A stretch of 64,000 nt of DNA from Actinophytocola gossypii. GTDB lineage: Bacteria > Actinomycetota > Actinomycetes > Mycobacteriales > Pseudonocardiaceae. This document shows positions 26,169-35,294 of this stretch, in pieces. Position 1 is the stretch's first letter; every line of letters starts with the position of its first letter. The notes below the pieces were generated by a model that searched no databases, was not told the DNA's origin, and saw only the letters and a list, made by a program, of their open reading frames with translations. The DNA is taken from assembly GCF_025165815.1 (NCBI RefSeq), contig NZ_JAFFZE010000020.1, positions 1 to 64,000 of the forward strand, in the 5' to 3' direction. A program made the translations under genes and the position numbers.

Positions 26169-27320
26169 GTGGGTAGGTTCGCGGAGGTGGAACCCGACCT
26201 GGCCGCCCGTGCCCTCGGCGCCGCGACCGAGATCGCCACCGCCGCCCTCTCCGGCGACGACCCCGAGGCGGTCCTGCGCCTGGTCGTCCAGCGCGCGGCG
26301 GACCTCGCCCAGGCCGACCTGGGCCTGGTGATGGCCCGCGCCGACGACGGCACCCTCACGGTCGAGGCCGCCCACGGCACCGACGACGTACGCGTCACCA
26401 ACCCCGTCGGCCTGGTCCTGTCCGCGCGTTCCTCCGCCGCGAGGGTCGCCCGCAGCGGTGTGGCCCTCACCGTCGACGACGTCTGGGCCGACCCCCGCAC
26501 GGCCCCGTTCGTTCCGCGCGAGCTGCGGGTCTACGGCCCGTTCGCGGCCGCGCCGTTCGGCACCGCGCAACGCAGGCTCGGCGCGCTGACCGTCTACCGA
26601 CACCGAGGCGCCCGCCCGTTCGAACCAGCCGCGATCGACCTGCTCTCCGCGTTCGCCGCCCAGGCCGGCCTGGTCATCGTGCTGTCCGAAGGCGCCACCG
26701 CCCGAGCGAGGATCGCCCTCTACCAGGAACGCGAACGCATCGCCCGCGACCTGCACGACGTGATCGTGCAGCGCCTCTACGCCGCCGGCATGCAGCTGGA
26801 CCTGCTGGCCCGCCGCCCGGCCAGGAAACTGGCCCGCTCCGACGCCACCCGCCTCGCCGAAGCGGTGGACCAGCTCGACGCCTCCATCGCCGACGTCCGC
26901 GCCGTCGTCCGCGCCCTCCGCACCCCCGAGCCGGACGCCACCGGTACGGATCTGGCCGAGTCCGTCCGAGGCGAGGTGGCCATCGCCGGCGAACTGCTCG
27001 GCTTCCCACCCACCCTGCGCATGGACGGCGACCTCACCGATGTTCCGGCCGACCTCGCCGACCACACCCGCGCCGCCCTGCGCGAGGCACTGTCCAACGT
27101 GGTCAGACACTCCGGCGCCACCCACGTCGAAGTCCACATCGGACGCGACCGCGACCTCACCCTCACCGTCACCGACGACGGCTGCGGCATCCCAGAAGGC
27201 GTCACCCACCGCGGCCTCAAACACCTCCAAGAACGCGCCACCCAGGCAGGCGGCCGCTGCCAGATCGCCTCCTCCTCCCGCCGAGGCACCACCGTCACCT
27301 GGTCCGCCCCGTTGGAGTGA
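26169..27320 (+). CDS. GAF-domain sensor histidine kinase (DevS/DosS-like)
   Basis: 383 aa, soluble. A GAF domain (about 20-175) may hold a heme or other redox cofactor, as in DevS/DosT. The HisKA_3 dimerisation segment ERERIARDLHDVIVQRLYAAGMQLD carries the phospho-His and is very like DevS. The HATPase region has REALSNVVRHSG and DDGCGI. The GTG start is 1 bp after cydDC, so it is the last gene of the oxidase operon. No response regulator follows; a DevR-like regulator at 36897 is a candidate partner. A role in hypoxia or redox control of cyd is inference from context. Confidence 0.85.
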   Translation: MGRFAEVEPDLAARALGAATEIATAALSGDDPEAVLRLVVQRAADLAQADLGLVMARADDGTLTVEAAHGTDDVRVTNPVGLVLSARSSAARVARSGVALTVDDVWADPRTAPFVPRELRVYGPFAAAPFGTAQRRLGALTVYRHRGARPFEPAAIDLLSAFAAQAGLVIVLSEGATARARIALYQERERIARDLHDVIVQRLYAAGMQLDLLARRPARKLARSDATRLAEAVDQLDASIADVRAVVRALRTPEPDATGTDLAESVRGEVAIAGELLGFPPTLRMDGDLTDVPADLADHTRAALREALSNVVRHSGATHVEVHIGRDRDLTLTVTDDGCGIPEGVTHRGLKHLQERATQAGGRCQIASSSRRGTTVTWSAPLE

Positions 27321-27429
27321 ACCCCAGGTGACGTGATGTCGAGTTGGCCGTATCCGGTCAGGACCCTCCCGCTCCAACAGCGACGTCGCCAGCCTGTGTC
27401 TGTCGGACGCGATGTGGGAGGGACTTGCC

Positions 27430-27777
27430 ATGGGGGCGAACGCAGACCGGATGCACATGGATGTCGACGCGGTCCTGCATCACATGGCACAGGTCGCGGA
27501 CGTCGGGCAGGAGATCGCGACGGCGTGGGCCGTACGGCGCCAGGAGTTGGAGGCACTCGAACCAGGCATCGGTTCAGGGGTGATCGGGTCCGCCATTCGG
27601 GCCGCCTACCGCGTCCCCAGCCAGCAGGTGAGCGACGCCGTGACGAAGATCCCCGAGTTGTACGCCGCGATGTCGGAGGCGGGCAGGTCGGCGGTGAACG
27701 AGTACGTAGCCGCCGACCAGGCTGGTGCGGCCGGCATCGCCAAGGCGACGCCCGACGTCGACCCGAGAACGCTCTGA
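27430..27777 (+). CDS. EspC-like type VII secretion-associated small protein
   Basis: 115 aa, helical, no signal peptide. ATG 27430 follows GGAGGG by 7 nt. Two long amphipathic helices and a late YVAAD (Y-x-x-x-D) element match type VII secretion targets of the EspC/WXG100-like superfamily; a WXG turn is not evident. Its stop overlaps the start of the next gene. Likely a secretion partner or chaperone for the effector encoded by that gene. The family call rests on shape and the YxxxD motif. Confidence 0.6.
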   Translation: MGANADRMHMDVDAVLHHMAQVADVGQEIATAWAVRRQELEALEPGIGSGVIGSAIRAAYRVPSQQVSDAVTKIPELYAAMSEAGRSAVNEYVAADQAGAAGIAKATPDVDPRTL

Positions 27778-28571
27778 TGGCGGTCGCCGAGCCTCCGTCC
27801 GACTTCGGCTTCTGGCCCAAGGTTCGAGCGTTGTCGGGCTGGCCGGACACCGACGAGACATCGCTGGGTGCGATGTCCGCGGCGTGGGCGGGAGGTGCGG
27901 GCGGGCTGGAACAGGCGGCGAGCGTGAACTTCGATGGCGTCCAGAACTCGTGGGACGACGCCGTCGGCCGGAGTTTCGCCTCGGAAATGAGGGGAATCTC
28001 CGGAACGGTCGATGGCCACGCGCAGGACATGCGCCAGTTGGAGACCTACACCGACGACGCCGAGGCCGTGGTCCTGCAGACCAAGGTCGAGATCAACGAC
28101 GTCATTCGGTCGATGGCCCCGACCTACGGTGCGATGGAGTTTCTGCCCCCGGGGATACGTCAGGCCGTGCAGCCGGCCTGGATCGTGGCCGCCGCCCGGA
28201 TCGTCATCAAGCTGATCGAGAGGGCGGCTCGTTGGCTGTCGAGAGGCCCGAAGGTCAAGGACCGCGCACCGCGACCTCCGGCCACACCGACAGCCCCGCG
28301 ACTGACGCCCAAGCAGCTCGACGACGCGATCACCTACGCCAAACGCCCGGCGAAACTGGACCACGTCTTCGTGCCCAAGCACAAGCTCGACGCTTTCGTG
28401 CAGCAGTCCGGTGGGCGGGAAGCGGCGATGGAACGGATCATGCGTAGCCTTGACCCGCCGCCCGGGCCCGGAATCTTCGAGGTGCAGCGCGACATCGGCG
28501 GACACCTGATCACGATCCGCGGCTTCGTGGTCGACGGCGTACCCAAGATTGGAACGGCATTCATCCCATGA
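27777..28571 (+). CDS. Predicted polymorphic toxin with WXG-like N-terminus
   Basis: 264 aa. The N-terminal part (about 1-115) is helical with FDGVQNSWDDAVGRSF, resembling type VII effector leaders. A hydrophobic helix (about 130-150) and a Pro-rich linker (RPPATPTAPRLTP) precede a compact C-terminal domain of about 88 aa: KLDHVFVPKHKLDAF, then IGGHLITIRGFVVDGVPKIGTAFIP. The conserved-looking His, Lys and Arg residues would suit an RNase-type toxin, but I cannot name the fold. Overlaps its neighbours on both sides by 1-4 bp (ATGA), which implies tight co-expression with partner and immunity genes. Confidence 0.6.
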   Translation: MAVAEPPSDFGFWPKVRALSGWPDTDETSLGAMSAAWAGGAGGLEQAASVNFDGVQNSWDDAVGRSFASEMRGISGTVDGHAQDMRQLETYTDDAEAVVLQTKVEINDVIRSMAPTYGAMEFLPPGIRQAVQPAWIVAAARIVIKLIERAARWLSRGPKVKDRAPRPPATPTAPRLTPKQLDDAITYAKRPAKLDHVFVPKHKLDAFVQQSGGREAAMERIMRSLDPPPGPGIFEVQRDIGGHLITIRGFVVDGVPKIGTAFIP

Positions 28572-28933
28572 CCACCGCCCCCGGACGTCCGCTCAGGGAC
28601 CGCGAACGTCGTGTCGCGGCCAAGATCCTGTCCGCCGCAGCGGGCACGGACGAACTCGTTGCTCAGCTCCCGGTCGCCCGGGTCCGTTCAGGCGCGGTCA
28701 CCTTCCTGAACCTGGCCGTGCCGGCCGAGGTGCCCCACGCCAGCGTCCCCGACGGACCGCTCCCGGTATCCGCCGTAGTGAACGACCCGGACGGACACCC
28801 TCTAGGCGAGATCATCGTGTGGGTCGAGGGCGGTTTGCTCTCCGCGCTGGAGTACGCGTGGGTGACCGACGAGGAGCCAGGCGAATGGCCGGCCCCCGAG
28901 CACGTCTCCACCTCGGGTCAGAGCGGTCCGTAA
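28568..28933 (+). CDS. Predicted immunity protein for the upstream toxin
   Basis: 121 aa, acidic C-terminal half, no signal peptide. It overlaps the toxin stop by ATGA. The segment GEIIVWVEGGLLSALEYAWVT followed by EEPGEWPAPE is the kind of short acidic protein often found directly after polymorphic toxins. Position, size, and overlap are the main grounds for the immunity call; the family is not identified. Confidence 0.55.
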   Translation: MTTAPGRPLRDRERRVAAKILSAAAGTDELVAQLPVARVRSGAVTFLNLAVPAEVPHASVPDGPLPVSAVVNDPDGHPLGEIIVWVEGGLLSALEYAWVTDEEPGEWPAPEHVSTSGQSGP

Positions 28934-28937
28934 CACA

Positions 28938-28957
28938 GAACCGGCCGCGGCCGGTTC
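28938..28957. terminator. Palindrome after the immunity gene, possible terminator
   Basis: GAACCGGCC-GC-GGCCGGTTC is a perfect 20-bp palindrome 4 bp after the stop codon. It lacks a T-tract, so termination is uncertain. Confidence 0.4.
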
Positions 28958-29079
28958 GAGCGGCGAGTGCCACGGCGGGCGCAGAGCGGTTGGGATCCGC
29001 AGTGGTAGGGCTGGCCCCACCACGGATCTCCTGGTTCGCACCAGTGTTTTCGGGAGGTGGAGGGGCGAGGCTTGTTCTC

Positions 29080-29859
29080 GTGCGACACACGAACGAGAAC
29101 CACCCGAGCGCGGTCGTCCAGTTGAACGACGTGCGCAGGACCTACGGCGGCAAGCGCACCAGCGTGGCCGCCCTCGACGGCGTCACCGCGGGCTTCGGCC
29201 GCGCCAGCTTCACGGCGGTGATGGGGCCCTCCGGCTCCGGCAAGAGCACCTTCCTGCACTGCGCCGCCGGCCTCGACCGGCCGACCGGCGGCAGTGTCCT
29301 GATCGAGGGCCAGGACCTCGGCGAGCTGTCCGAGGTCGAGCTGACCCGCCTGCGCCGCGAGCGCGTCGGGTTCGTGTTCCAGGCCTTCAACCTGCTGCCC
29401 GCGCTCACCGTGCAGGACAACGTCACCCTGCCACTGCGGCTCGCCGGGCGGCGGCCGAAGCCGGCGCTGGTGCGGCAGGTCCTCGACCAGGTCGGGCTCG
29501 GTGAGCGGCGCAAGCACCTGCCGGCCGAGCTCTCCGGCGGCCAGCAGCAGCGGGTCGCCATCGCCCGCGCGCTGGTCACCCGGCCGGCGGTGCTGTTCGC
29601 CGACGAACCGACCGGCGCCCTCGACACGCACACCGCGCGGGACGTCCTCGGCCTGCTGCGGGGCTCGGTCGACCACGCCGGGCAGACCGTCGTCATGGTC
29701 ACCCACGATCCGGTCGCCGCCTCCTACGCCGACCGCGTGGTGTTCCTCGCCGACGGGCGGCTCGTCGGCGAGCTGCCGAACCCGACCGCGGAGGCCGTCG
29801 CCGAGCGGATGACGCACCTCGGCGCCTGGGCCGAGCGCACCGCCACCGGGGTGTACTGA
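29080..29859 (+). CDS. ABC transporter ATPase (MacB/LolD type)
   Basis: 259 aa. GTG 29080 is selected because a GAGGGGCGAGG purine stretch lies about 9 nt upstream. Walker A GPSGSGKST, signature LSGGQQQR, Walker B VLFADEPTGAL and the H-loop THD are intact. This type pairs with FtsX-like permeases to extrude or remove peptides, lipids or antibiotics from the membrane. It overlaps the permease start by 1 bp, and a two-component system follows, suggesting induction by envelope stress or an antimicrobial. Confidence 0.9.
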   Translation: MRHTNENHPSAVVQLNDVRRTYGGKRTSVAALDGVTAGFGRASFTAVMGPSGSGKSTFLHCAAGLDRPTGGSVLIEGQDLGELSEVELTRLRRERVGFVFQAFNLLPALTVQDNVTLPLRLAGRRPKPALVRQVLDQVGLGERRKHLPAELSGGQQQRVAIARALVTRPAVLFADEPTGALDTHTARDVLGLLRGSVDHAGQTVVMVTHDPVAASYADRVVFLADGRLVGELPNPTAEAVAERMTHLGAWAERTATGVY

Positions 29860-32348
29860 TGCTCCGGCTCGCCTTGCGCACGTTGCGCTTCCGCAAGGGC
29901 GCGTTCCTCGCGACCTTCCTCGCCATGACGTTCGGCGCCGTGATCGTGCTGGCCTGCGGCGGCCTGATGGAGACCGGCATCCGCTCCGAGGTCCCCGCCC
30001 AGCGGCTCGCCGGCGTCCCGATCGTCGTCACCGCCGGGCAGTCCTACCAGCTGCCCAAGGAGAACCCGGACGACCCGGAGGAGGACGTCATGTCCGGCGT
30101 GCTCGCCGAACGCGTCCGCCTCGACACCGACTTGCTGTCCTCTGTGGACTCCGTGCCGGGGGTCGCGAACGCGGTCGGCGACGTCACCTTCCCGACCGAG
30201 GTGGCCGGCGCGCCGGTCGAGGCGCACGGGTGGGCCGCCGCTCCACCGGACCTGCGCACCGGCGAGGCCCCGGGGCGGGGCGAGGTCGTGCTCGCCGGGG
30301 ACCACCGCGTCGGCGACGAGGTCGAGGTCGTCGTGCACGGGCGGGCGGAGACCTTCACCGTGTCCGGGATCGTCGACGGCGGGATGTACTTCGCGGACCC
30401 GGACGCCCGCCGGCTCGCCGGTCACCCGGACACCGTGGACGCGTTCGCGCTGCGCACCGAACCCGGCGCGGACGTCGGCCAGGTGGCCGCCGCGGTCGAC
30501 GAGGCGTTGCGCGGCTCGGGCGCGGTCGTGCGTACCGGCGACGAGCGGGGCGTGGCCGAGTTCCCCGAGGCGGTGGCCGGCGGCGAGAACCTGATCGTGC
30601 TGGCCGGTGTGTTCGGCGGACTGTCGATCAGCGTCGCGCTGTTCGTCGTGGCGACCACGCTCGGCCTGTCGATCCAGCAGCGTGCCCGCGAGCTGGCGCT
30701 GCTGCGCGCCATCGGCACCACCCCAGGACAGCTGCGCCGGATGGTGCTCGGCGAGGCGGTGGTGACCTCGCTGTTCGCGACCGCGTTCGGCGTGCTGCTC
30801 GGTGTCCTGTTCGGACAGTGGCTGTTCGACCGGCTCGCCGACGCCGGCGTGGTGCCCCGGGAGATGGTGTTCCACCTCGGCTGGATCCCGATGATCGTCG
30901 CCGTCGGGTCGGCGCTGCTGATCACCCTCGCCGCCGCGTGGGTCGCCGGGCGGCGCGCGGCCCGGGCGCGGCCGACCGAGGCCCTGGTCGAGGCGGGGAT
31001 CCAGCGGCGGTGGCTGTCGCCGGTGCGGCTGATCCTGGCACTGCTCAGCTTCGGCGGCGGGATCGCGCTGTTCGTGGTGACGATCGCGGTGATGACCGGG
31101 CCGATCGCGGCGAGCACGGCCGGGCCCGCGGTACTGCTGTGGGCGATCGGGCTCGCGCTGATCGGGCCGGGCATCACCCGGGTGATGCTGGCGGTGTTCC
31201 GCGGCCCGGTGCGCGCGGTCACCGGCGTCGGCGGCTACCTGGCGACGCTGAACGCCCGCACCAGGACCGTCCGGATGGCCGCCGTGGTCACCCCGATCAT
31301 GCTGGTCACCGGTGTCTCGACGGCCAACATCTACCTGCAGACGACCACGGTCGAGGTCGCCAACGAGGCGTACGCGGAGAGCCTGCGCGCCGACCTGGTG
31401 CTGCGCTCGGCCACCGGCGGGCTGCCGACCGACCTGGTCGAGGACGTGCGTGCCGTGCCGGGCGTGGCCGCCGCGTCGGAGTTCGCCAGCACGACCGCCT
31501 ACGTCGCCGCCCCGTACGACGACTCGCAGACCGAGGAGGGCTGGCCGGTGCAGGGCGTCAGCGCCGACGGCGCCGGCGAGACCACCTCGGTCGCCCTCAC
31601 CGAGGGCTCGCTGGCCGACCTGCGTGGCGACACGATCGCGCTGCCCGTCGACCACGCCGCCGAGTTGGGCCGGGGCATCGGTGACGAGATCACCATGACC
31701 ATGGGCGACGGCGCCGAGGTCGACGTGCGGATCGTCGGCCTGTACCCGGCCCGTGAGGGCTTCGCGACGCTGCTGATGCCCGCCGACCTGGTCGCCGAGC
31801 ACACCACGTCCGGCCTGCCGGCCCAGATCCTGGTCCGCACGGCCGACGGCGCATCGACCGACGCCGTGTCCTCGGCGCTGGCCGGACTCGCCCCCGGGGT
31901 GGCCGTCGCCGGGCGCGACGCGCTGACGTCGGACTACGCCGAACAGCAGGAGCTCGGCGCGTTGATCAACTACCTGATGGCCGGGATGATCATCGCCTAC
32001 ACCGCGATCTCCATGGTCAACACCCTGGTGATGTCCACGTCCGCGCGCCGCCGCGAGTTCGGCCTGCAACGCCTGACCGGCTCCACCCGGGCCCAGGTGC
32101 TGCGGATGATGGGCGTCGAGGCCCTGATGCTGGCCGTGATCGGCGTCGTCCTCGGCACCGTCGTCACGGCGGCCACGGTGATGCCGTTCACCATCGTCAC
32201 CGACGGCTCGCTGTTGCCGTCCGGTCCACTGTGGATCTACCTGTCCATCGTCGGCGCCACCACGGTGCTGACCCTCGGCGCCACCCTGTTGACCACCTGG
32301 CTCTCGCTGCGCCCCCGTCCCGCGGAGGCGGCCGTCGCACCAGCGTGA
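29859..32348 (+). CDS. FtsX-family ABC permease (two-module)
   Basis: 829 aa. An N-terminal helix (about 17-37) and a large extracytoplasmic MacB-type domain are followed by a first FtsX module (helices about 250-370), a central helix pair (about 385-450), a second extracytoplasmic domain and a second FtsX module near the C-terminus (about 700-825; ARRREFGLQRLTGSTRAQVLRMMGVEA). This ten-helix layout is typical of actinobacterial antimicrobial-export permeases. Works with the preceding ATPase. Confidence 0.88.
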   Translation: MLRLALRTLRFRKGAFLATFLAMTFGAVIVLACGGLMETGIRSEVPAQRLAGVPIVVTAGQSYQLPKENPDDPEEDVMSGVLAERVRLDTDLLSSVDSVPGVANAVGDVTFPTEVAGAPVEAHGWAAAPPDLRTGEAPGRGEVVLAGDHRVGDEVEVVVHGRAETFTVSGIVDGGMYFADPDARRLAGHPDTVDAFALRTEPGADVGQVAAAVDEALRGSGAVVRTGDERGVAEFPEAVAGGENLIVLAGVFGGLSISVALFVVATTLGLSIQQRARELALLRAIGTTPGQLRRMVLGEAVVTSLFATAFGVLLGVLFGQWLFDRLADAGVVPREMVFHLGWIPMIVAVGSALLITLAAAWVAGRRAARARPTEALVEAGIQRRWLSPVRLILALLSFGGGIALFVVTIAVMTGPIAASTAGPAVLLWAIGLALIGPGITRVMLAVFRGPVRAVTGVGGYLATLNARTRTVRMAAVVTPIMLVTGVSTANIYLQTTTVEVANEAYAESLRADLVLRSATGGLPTDLVEDVRAVPGVAAASEFASTTAYVAAPYDDSQTEEGWPVQGVSADGAGETTSVALTEGSLADLRGDTIALPVDHAAELGRGIGDEITMTMGDGAEVDVRIVGLYPAREGFATLLMPADLVAEHTTSGLPAQILVRTADGASTDAVSSALAGLAPGVAVAGRDALTSDYAEQQELGALINYLMAGMIIAYTAISMVNTLVMSTSARRREFGLQRLTGSTRAQVLRMMGVEALMLAVIGVVLGTVVTAATVMPFTIVTDGSLLPSGPLWIYLSIVGATTVLTLGATLLTTWLSLRPRPAEAAVAPA

Positions 32349-32359
32349 GCCGGGCCGGC

Positions 32360-32398
32360 GGAGGGGCGCCCACGACTCCGGTCGCGGGCGCCCCTTCC
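32360..32398 (+). terminator. Terminator hairpin after the ABC operon
   Basis: GGGGCGCCC (32363-32371) pairs with GGGCGCCCC (32386-32394) around a 14-nt loop, with extra pairs at the base and TTCC after. It separates the transporter from the kinase gene. Confidence 0.65.
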
Positions 32399-32439
32399 GT
32401 TCGTCGGGCAGTGCGCGCGGGGCGGCACGCCGTCACCGC

Positions 32440-32445
32440 TACGCT
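32440..32445 (+). promoter_or_regulatory. Leaderless -10 element of the histidine kinase gene
   Basis: TACGCT followed by 7 nt and the GTG at 32453. Confidence 0.5.
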
Positions 32446-32452
32446 TCCGCGC

Positions 32453-33595
32453 GTGACCAATCGCCGGTGGGTACCGGAGTGGTGGAGCAGGTCCAGTGTC
32501 ACGGTCCGGGATCTCCCGCTCGCGTTGCTGCTCCTCGCGATGTCGTTCGTGCCGACGTTCCAGAGCCACGGAACGCAGCTCGGCGGGCTGCCCCACCGCG
32601 CGTTCGACGCGCTGGCCGTGGTCGCGGTCGCCCTCCAGTGCCTCCCGCTCGCCGGACGCCGCCGCTGGCCGCTCGGGTGCCTGGCGCTGGCGTCGGCCGG
32701 CTTCGCGGTCGACCAGCTGCTCGGCTACCACTCGCTCGGCGGCACCGGGTTCGCCATCCTGCTGCTGAGTGCCGGGGCGCACCTGGGCCACCACCGCCGG
32801 ACCACCGCGATCGCCCTCACCGCGGCGTACCTGCCGCTGGTGGCCGCGCTCGTCCTGCTCGGCGGGACCGAGAAGCCGGACGGGTACGTGACGTTCTACC
32901 TGGCGTCCGCCCTGGTGTGGGCGATCGGGACGTGGCTGCGCGGCACCCGCGCCGCGGAGGCCGACCGCCGCCGCCGGGTCGCCGAGGAGACCCGCGCCGC
33001 CGAACGTGCCAGGATCGCCCGCGAACTGCACGACGTCGTGGCCCACCACGTGACCGCGATGGTCATGCAGGCCGAGGCGGCGCGGTACCTGACCGACGCG
33101 CCGGACCGGGTCGACGCGGCCCTGTCCTCGGTCACCGACTCCGGCCGCCGGGCGATCACCGACCTGCGGCACCTGCTCCAGATGATCAACCCCGACCACG
33201 GCACGGGGACGGCCGCCCCGCTCAGCGCCCTCGTGGAGCAGACCCGCCAGGCCGGCCAGCCGGTGGACTTCACCGAGAACGGCACCCCGGCGGCGTCCAC
33301 CGGCGACGTCGACCTCGTGGTCTACCGGGTGGTGCAGGAGTCCCTGACGAACGCGCTCAAGTACGCCCACGGCAGCCGCACCTCGGTCCGGGTGGACCAC
33401 GGCGAAACGGAGGTCACCGTGCGGATCAGCACGGACGGTTCCGGTGCACGGGCCGGTTTCCCCGTCGGAAGCGGCCGCGGCCTCGCCGGCCTGCGCGAAC
33501 GCGTCGACGTACTCGGCGGCGAGTTCAGCGCGAGCCCGCGGACCGACGGCGGCTTCGTCGTACACGCCCGAGTACCGGCCGGGATCTCGTCGTGA
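32453..33595 (+). CDS. Sensor histidine kinase, HisKA_3 (NarL-type system)
   Basis: 380 aa. Four to five membrane helices (about 20-155) form a compact sensor without a large outer loop. The dimerisation helix has RIARELHDVVAHHVTAMVMQAE with the phospho-His; the ATPase domain has VVQESLTNALKYA and GRGLAGLRERV. Such intramembrane-sensing kinases commonly control neighbouring ABC/FtsX exporters, as here. Overlaps the regulator gene by 4 bp. Confidence 0.9.
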   Translation: MTNRRWVPEWWSRSSVTVRDLPLALLLLAMSFVPTFQSHGTQLGGLPHRAFDALAVVAVALQCLPLAGRRRWPLGCLALASAGFAVDQLLGYHSLGGTGFAILLLSAGAHLGHHRRTTAIALTAAYLPLVAALVLLGGTEKPDGYVTFYLASALVWAIGTWLRGTRAAEADRRRRVAEETRAAERARIARELHDVVAHHVTAMVMQAEAARYLTDAPDRVDAALSSVTDSGRRAITDLRHLLQMINPDHGTGTAAPLSALVEQTRQAGQPVDFTENGTPAASTGDVDLVVYRVVQESLTNALKYAHGSRTSVRVDHGETEVTVRISTDGSGARAGFPVGSGRGLAGLRERVDVLGGEFSASPRTDGGFVVHARVPAGISS

Positions 33596-34254
33596 GCGCA
33601 CCGACGCGGGTGCTGGTGTGCGACGACCAGTTGCTGGTCCGCGCCGGGCTGGTGACGATCATCGACGCCCAGCCGGACCTCGAGGTGGTCGGCGAGTGCG
33701 GTGACGGGCAGGCCGCCGTCGACCTCGCCGGCCGGTTGCGCCCGGACGTCGTGGTGATGGACGTGCGGATGCCGGTACTCGACGGCATCGAGGCCACCCG
33801 CAGGCTCGCCGGTGCCGGAGTGGAGCGGCCAGGCAAGGTGCTCGTACTGACGACGTTCAACCTGGACGAGTACGTCTACGAGGCGCTGCGCGCGGGGGCG
33901 AGCGGGTTCCTGCTCAAGGACGCCCCGCCGCCCCAGCTCCTGCACGGCGTGCGGACCGTGGCCACCGGCGCGGCGCTGCTCGCCCCCGAGGTGACGCGCC
34001 AGCTCGTGGGCCGGTACGCCGCCCGGATCCGGCCGGCGGAGGACGACCACCCGGACGACATCCCGGTGACCCCGCGCGAGCTGGAGGTGCTCCGCCTCAT
34101 CGCGGACGGGCGCTCCAACAGCGAGATCGCCGCGACCCTGCTGATCAGCCAGGAGACCGTGAAGACGTTCGTCTCCCGCATCCTCACCAAGCTCGGGCTC
34201 CGGGACCGGGTCCAGGCGGTCGTCTACGCCTACCGCCGGGGCCTCGTGACCTGA
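33592..34254 (+). CDS. NarL/LuxR-type response regulator
   Basis: 220 aa, GTG start overlapping the kinase stop. Receiver domain with the phospho-acceptor in VVVMDVRMPVLDG and Lys in LLKDAPP; C-terminal LuxR helix-turn-helix (VTPRELEVLRLIADGRSNSEIAATLLIS, VKTFVSRILTKLG). Partner of the preceding kinase and probable regulator of the exporter. Confidence 0.92.
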   Translation: MSAPTRVLVCDDQLLVRAGLVTIIDAQPDLEVVGECGDGQAAVDLAGRLRPDVVVMDVRMPVLDGIEATRRLAGAGVERPGKVLVLTTFNLDEYVYEALRAGASGFLLKDAPPPQLLHGVRTVATGAALLAPEVTRQLVGRYAARIRPAEDDHPDDIPVTPRELEVLRLIADGRSNSEIAATLLISQETVKTFVSRILTKLGLRDRVQAVVYAYRRGLVT

Positions 34255-34261
34255 CGGTCGC

Positions 34262-35152
34262 TCAGCCCTGCTCCGCGACCTGCCCGGCCACCTTCTGGAT
34301 CTTCTCGACGACCAGGTCGGGCGCGTCCCGGTAGACGTGGTGCCCGCTGCCCTCGGCGGTGCTCAGGTTGCTGTCGCTGGAGAGCGCGAGCCACTTGCGC
34401 TGGCCGTCGGCCCAGGCCTGCTCCAGTCCCGGCCCGTACTCGGGCACGCCCTGCGCGAGGTACTGCTGCCCGTGCTGGATCACCTCGACCGGGACGTCCC
34501 CGGCGGACCGGACCTCGCCGTCGGTGATCTTGAGCAGTTCCGGGTTCTGCCCGTCGAATCCCGCCAGATTGCCGTCCCGCAGCTGCACCGCCGGCCCGGT
34601 GGCCGACTCGGGGATCTCCCGGAGCAGGTCCGCGCGCTGGGTCGGGGAGGTGGCGTCCATCAGCACCAGACCAGCGACCCGGTCCTGGTGCTCCGGGGCG
34701 TACCGCCCGATGATCAGCCCGCCGAGCGAGTGCCCGGCGAGCACGGCCGGCGCGTCCCCGGCGACCTCGTCGAGCACCGCGGTCAGCACGTTCCCGGTGG
34801 TCTCCATGGTCTGCGGTCCGTCGGGCTTGTCGCTGGCGCCGGCGCCGAGCCGGTCGTAGGAGCAGACCCGGTTCTCCGCGCTCAGGGCCTCCTGGATGCC
34901 GGCCAGATCCTCGACGTCGTCACCCCCGCCGTGCAGCAGCACGACGACCGGCTCGCCCTCGGCCGCCTCCCCCGAGCAGGACACGTTCACCGACTTGCCG
35001 TCGACGTCGATCTTCTTGGTCCCGGTGAAGACGTCCTCCTGGTTCGCGGTCGTATCCGCCCCGCCCACCGACGATCCCTCACAGCCGACGAGCGCGACAC
35101 TGACGGCGCAGCACAGCGCGAACACAGCAGACGTCCTGCGATGGCGGATCAC
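34262..35152 (-). CDS. Alpha/beta-hydrolase lipoprotein
   Basis: 296 aa. Signal peptide with lipobox LVGC (Cys about 24), then a serine hydrolase fold: VVVLLHGGGDDVED (oxyanion region), AGHSLGG (nucleophile elbow), the acid in LVLMDAT or a later Asp, and GSGHHVYRD with the catalytic His. GTG start with AGGAGGG 5 nt upstream. Attached to the outer face of the membrane; substrate unknown. It is convergent with the response regulator. Confidence 0.83.
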   Translation of the reverse strand: MIRHRRTSAVFALCCAVSVALVGCEGSSVGGADTTANQEDVFTGTKKIDVDGKSVNVSCSGEAAEGEPVVVLLHGGGDDVEDLAGIQEALSAENRVCSYDRLGAGASDKPDGPQTMETTGNVLTAVLDEVAGDAPAVLAGHSLGGLIIGRYAPEHQDRVAGLVLMDATSPTQRADLLREIPESATGPAVQLRDGNLAGFDGQNPELLKITDGEVRSAGDVPVEVIQHGQQYLAQGVPEYGPGLEQAWADGQRKWLALSSDSNLSTAEGSGHHVYRDAPDLVVEKIQKVAGQVAEQG

Positions 35153-35294
35153 AAAGCCCTCCTGGGGTGAAGCAAGTTCGGAACAGGGAAAGAGGAACCC
35201 GGCGTAGGTGCAACAGGCCCCTTCGACTACGCCGAACGCTACTGATCCGATACCCCGAAATCGTCACCACGAGGTGGACACCCGCACGTAGCTC

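Noticed and set aside
28549-29079. Upstream extension of the ABC ATPase gene by 177 codons
   Set aside because: The extension overlaps the immunity gene in another frame and has no homology; the ATPase domain starts after GTG 29080.
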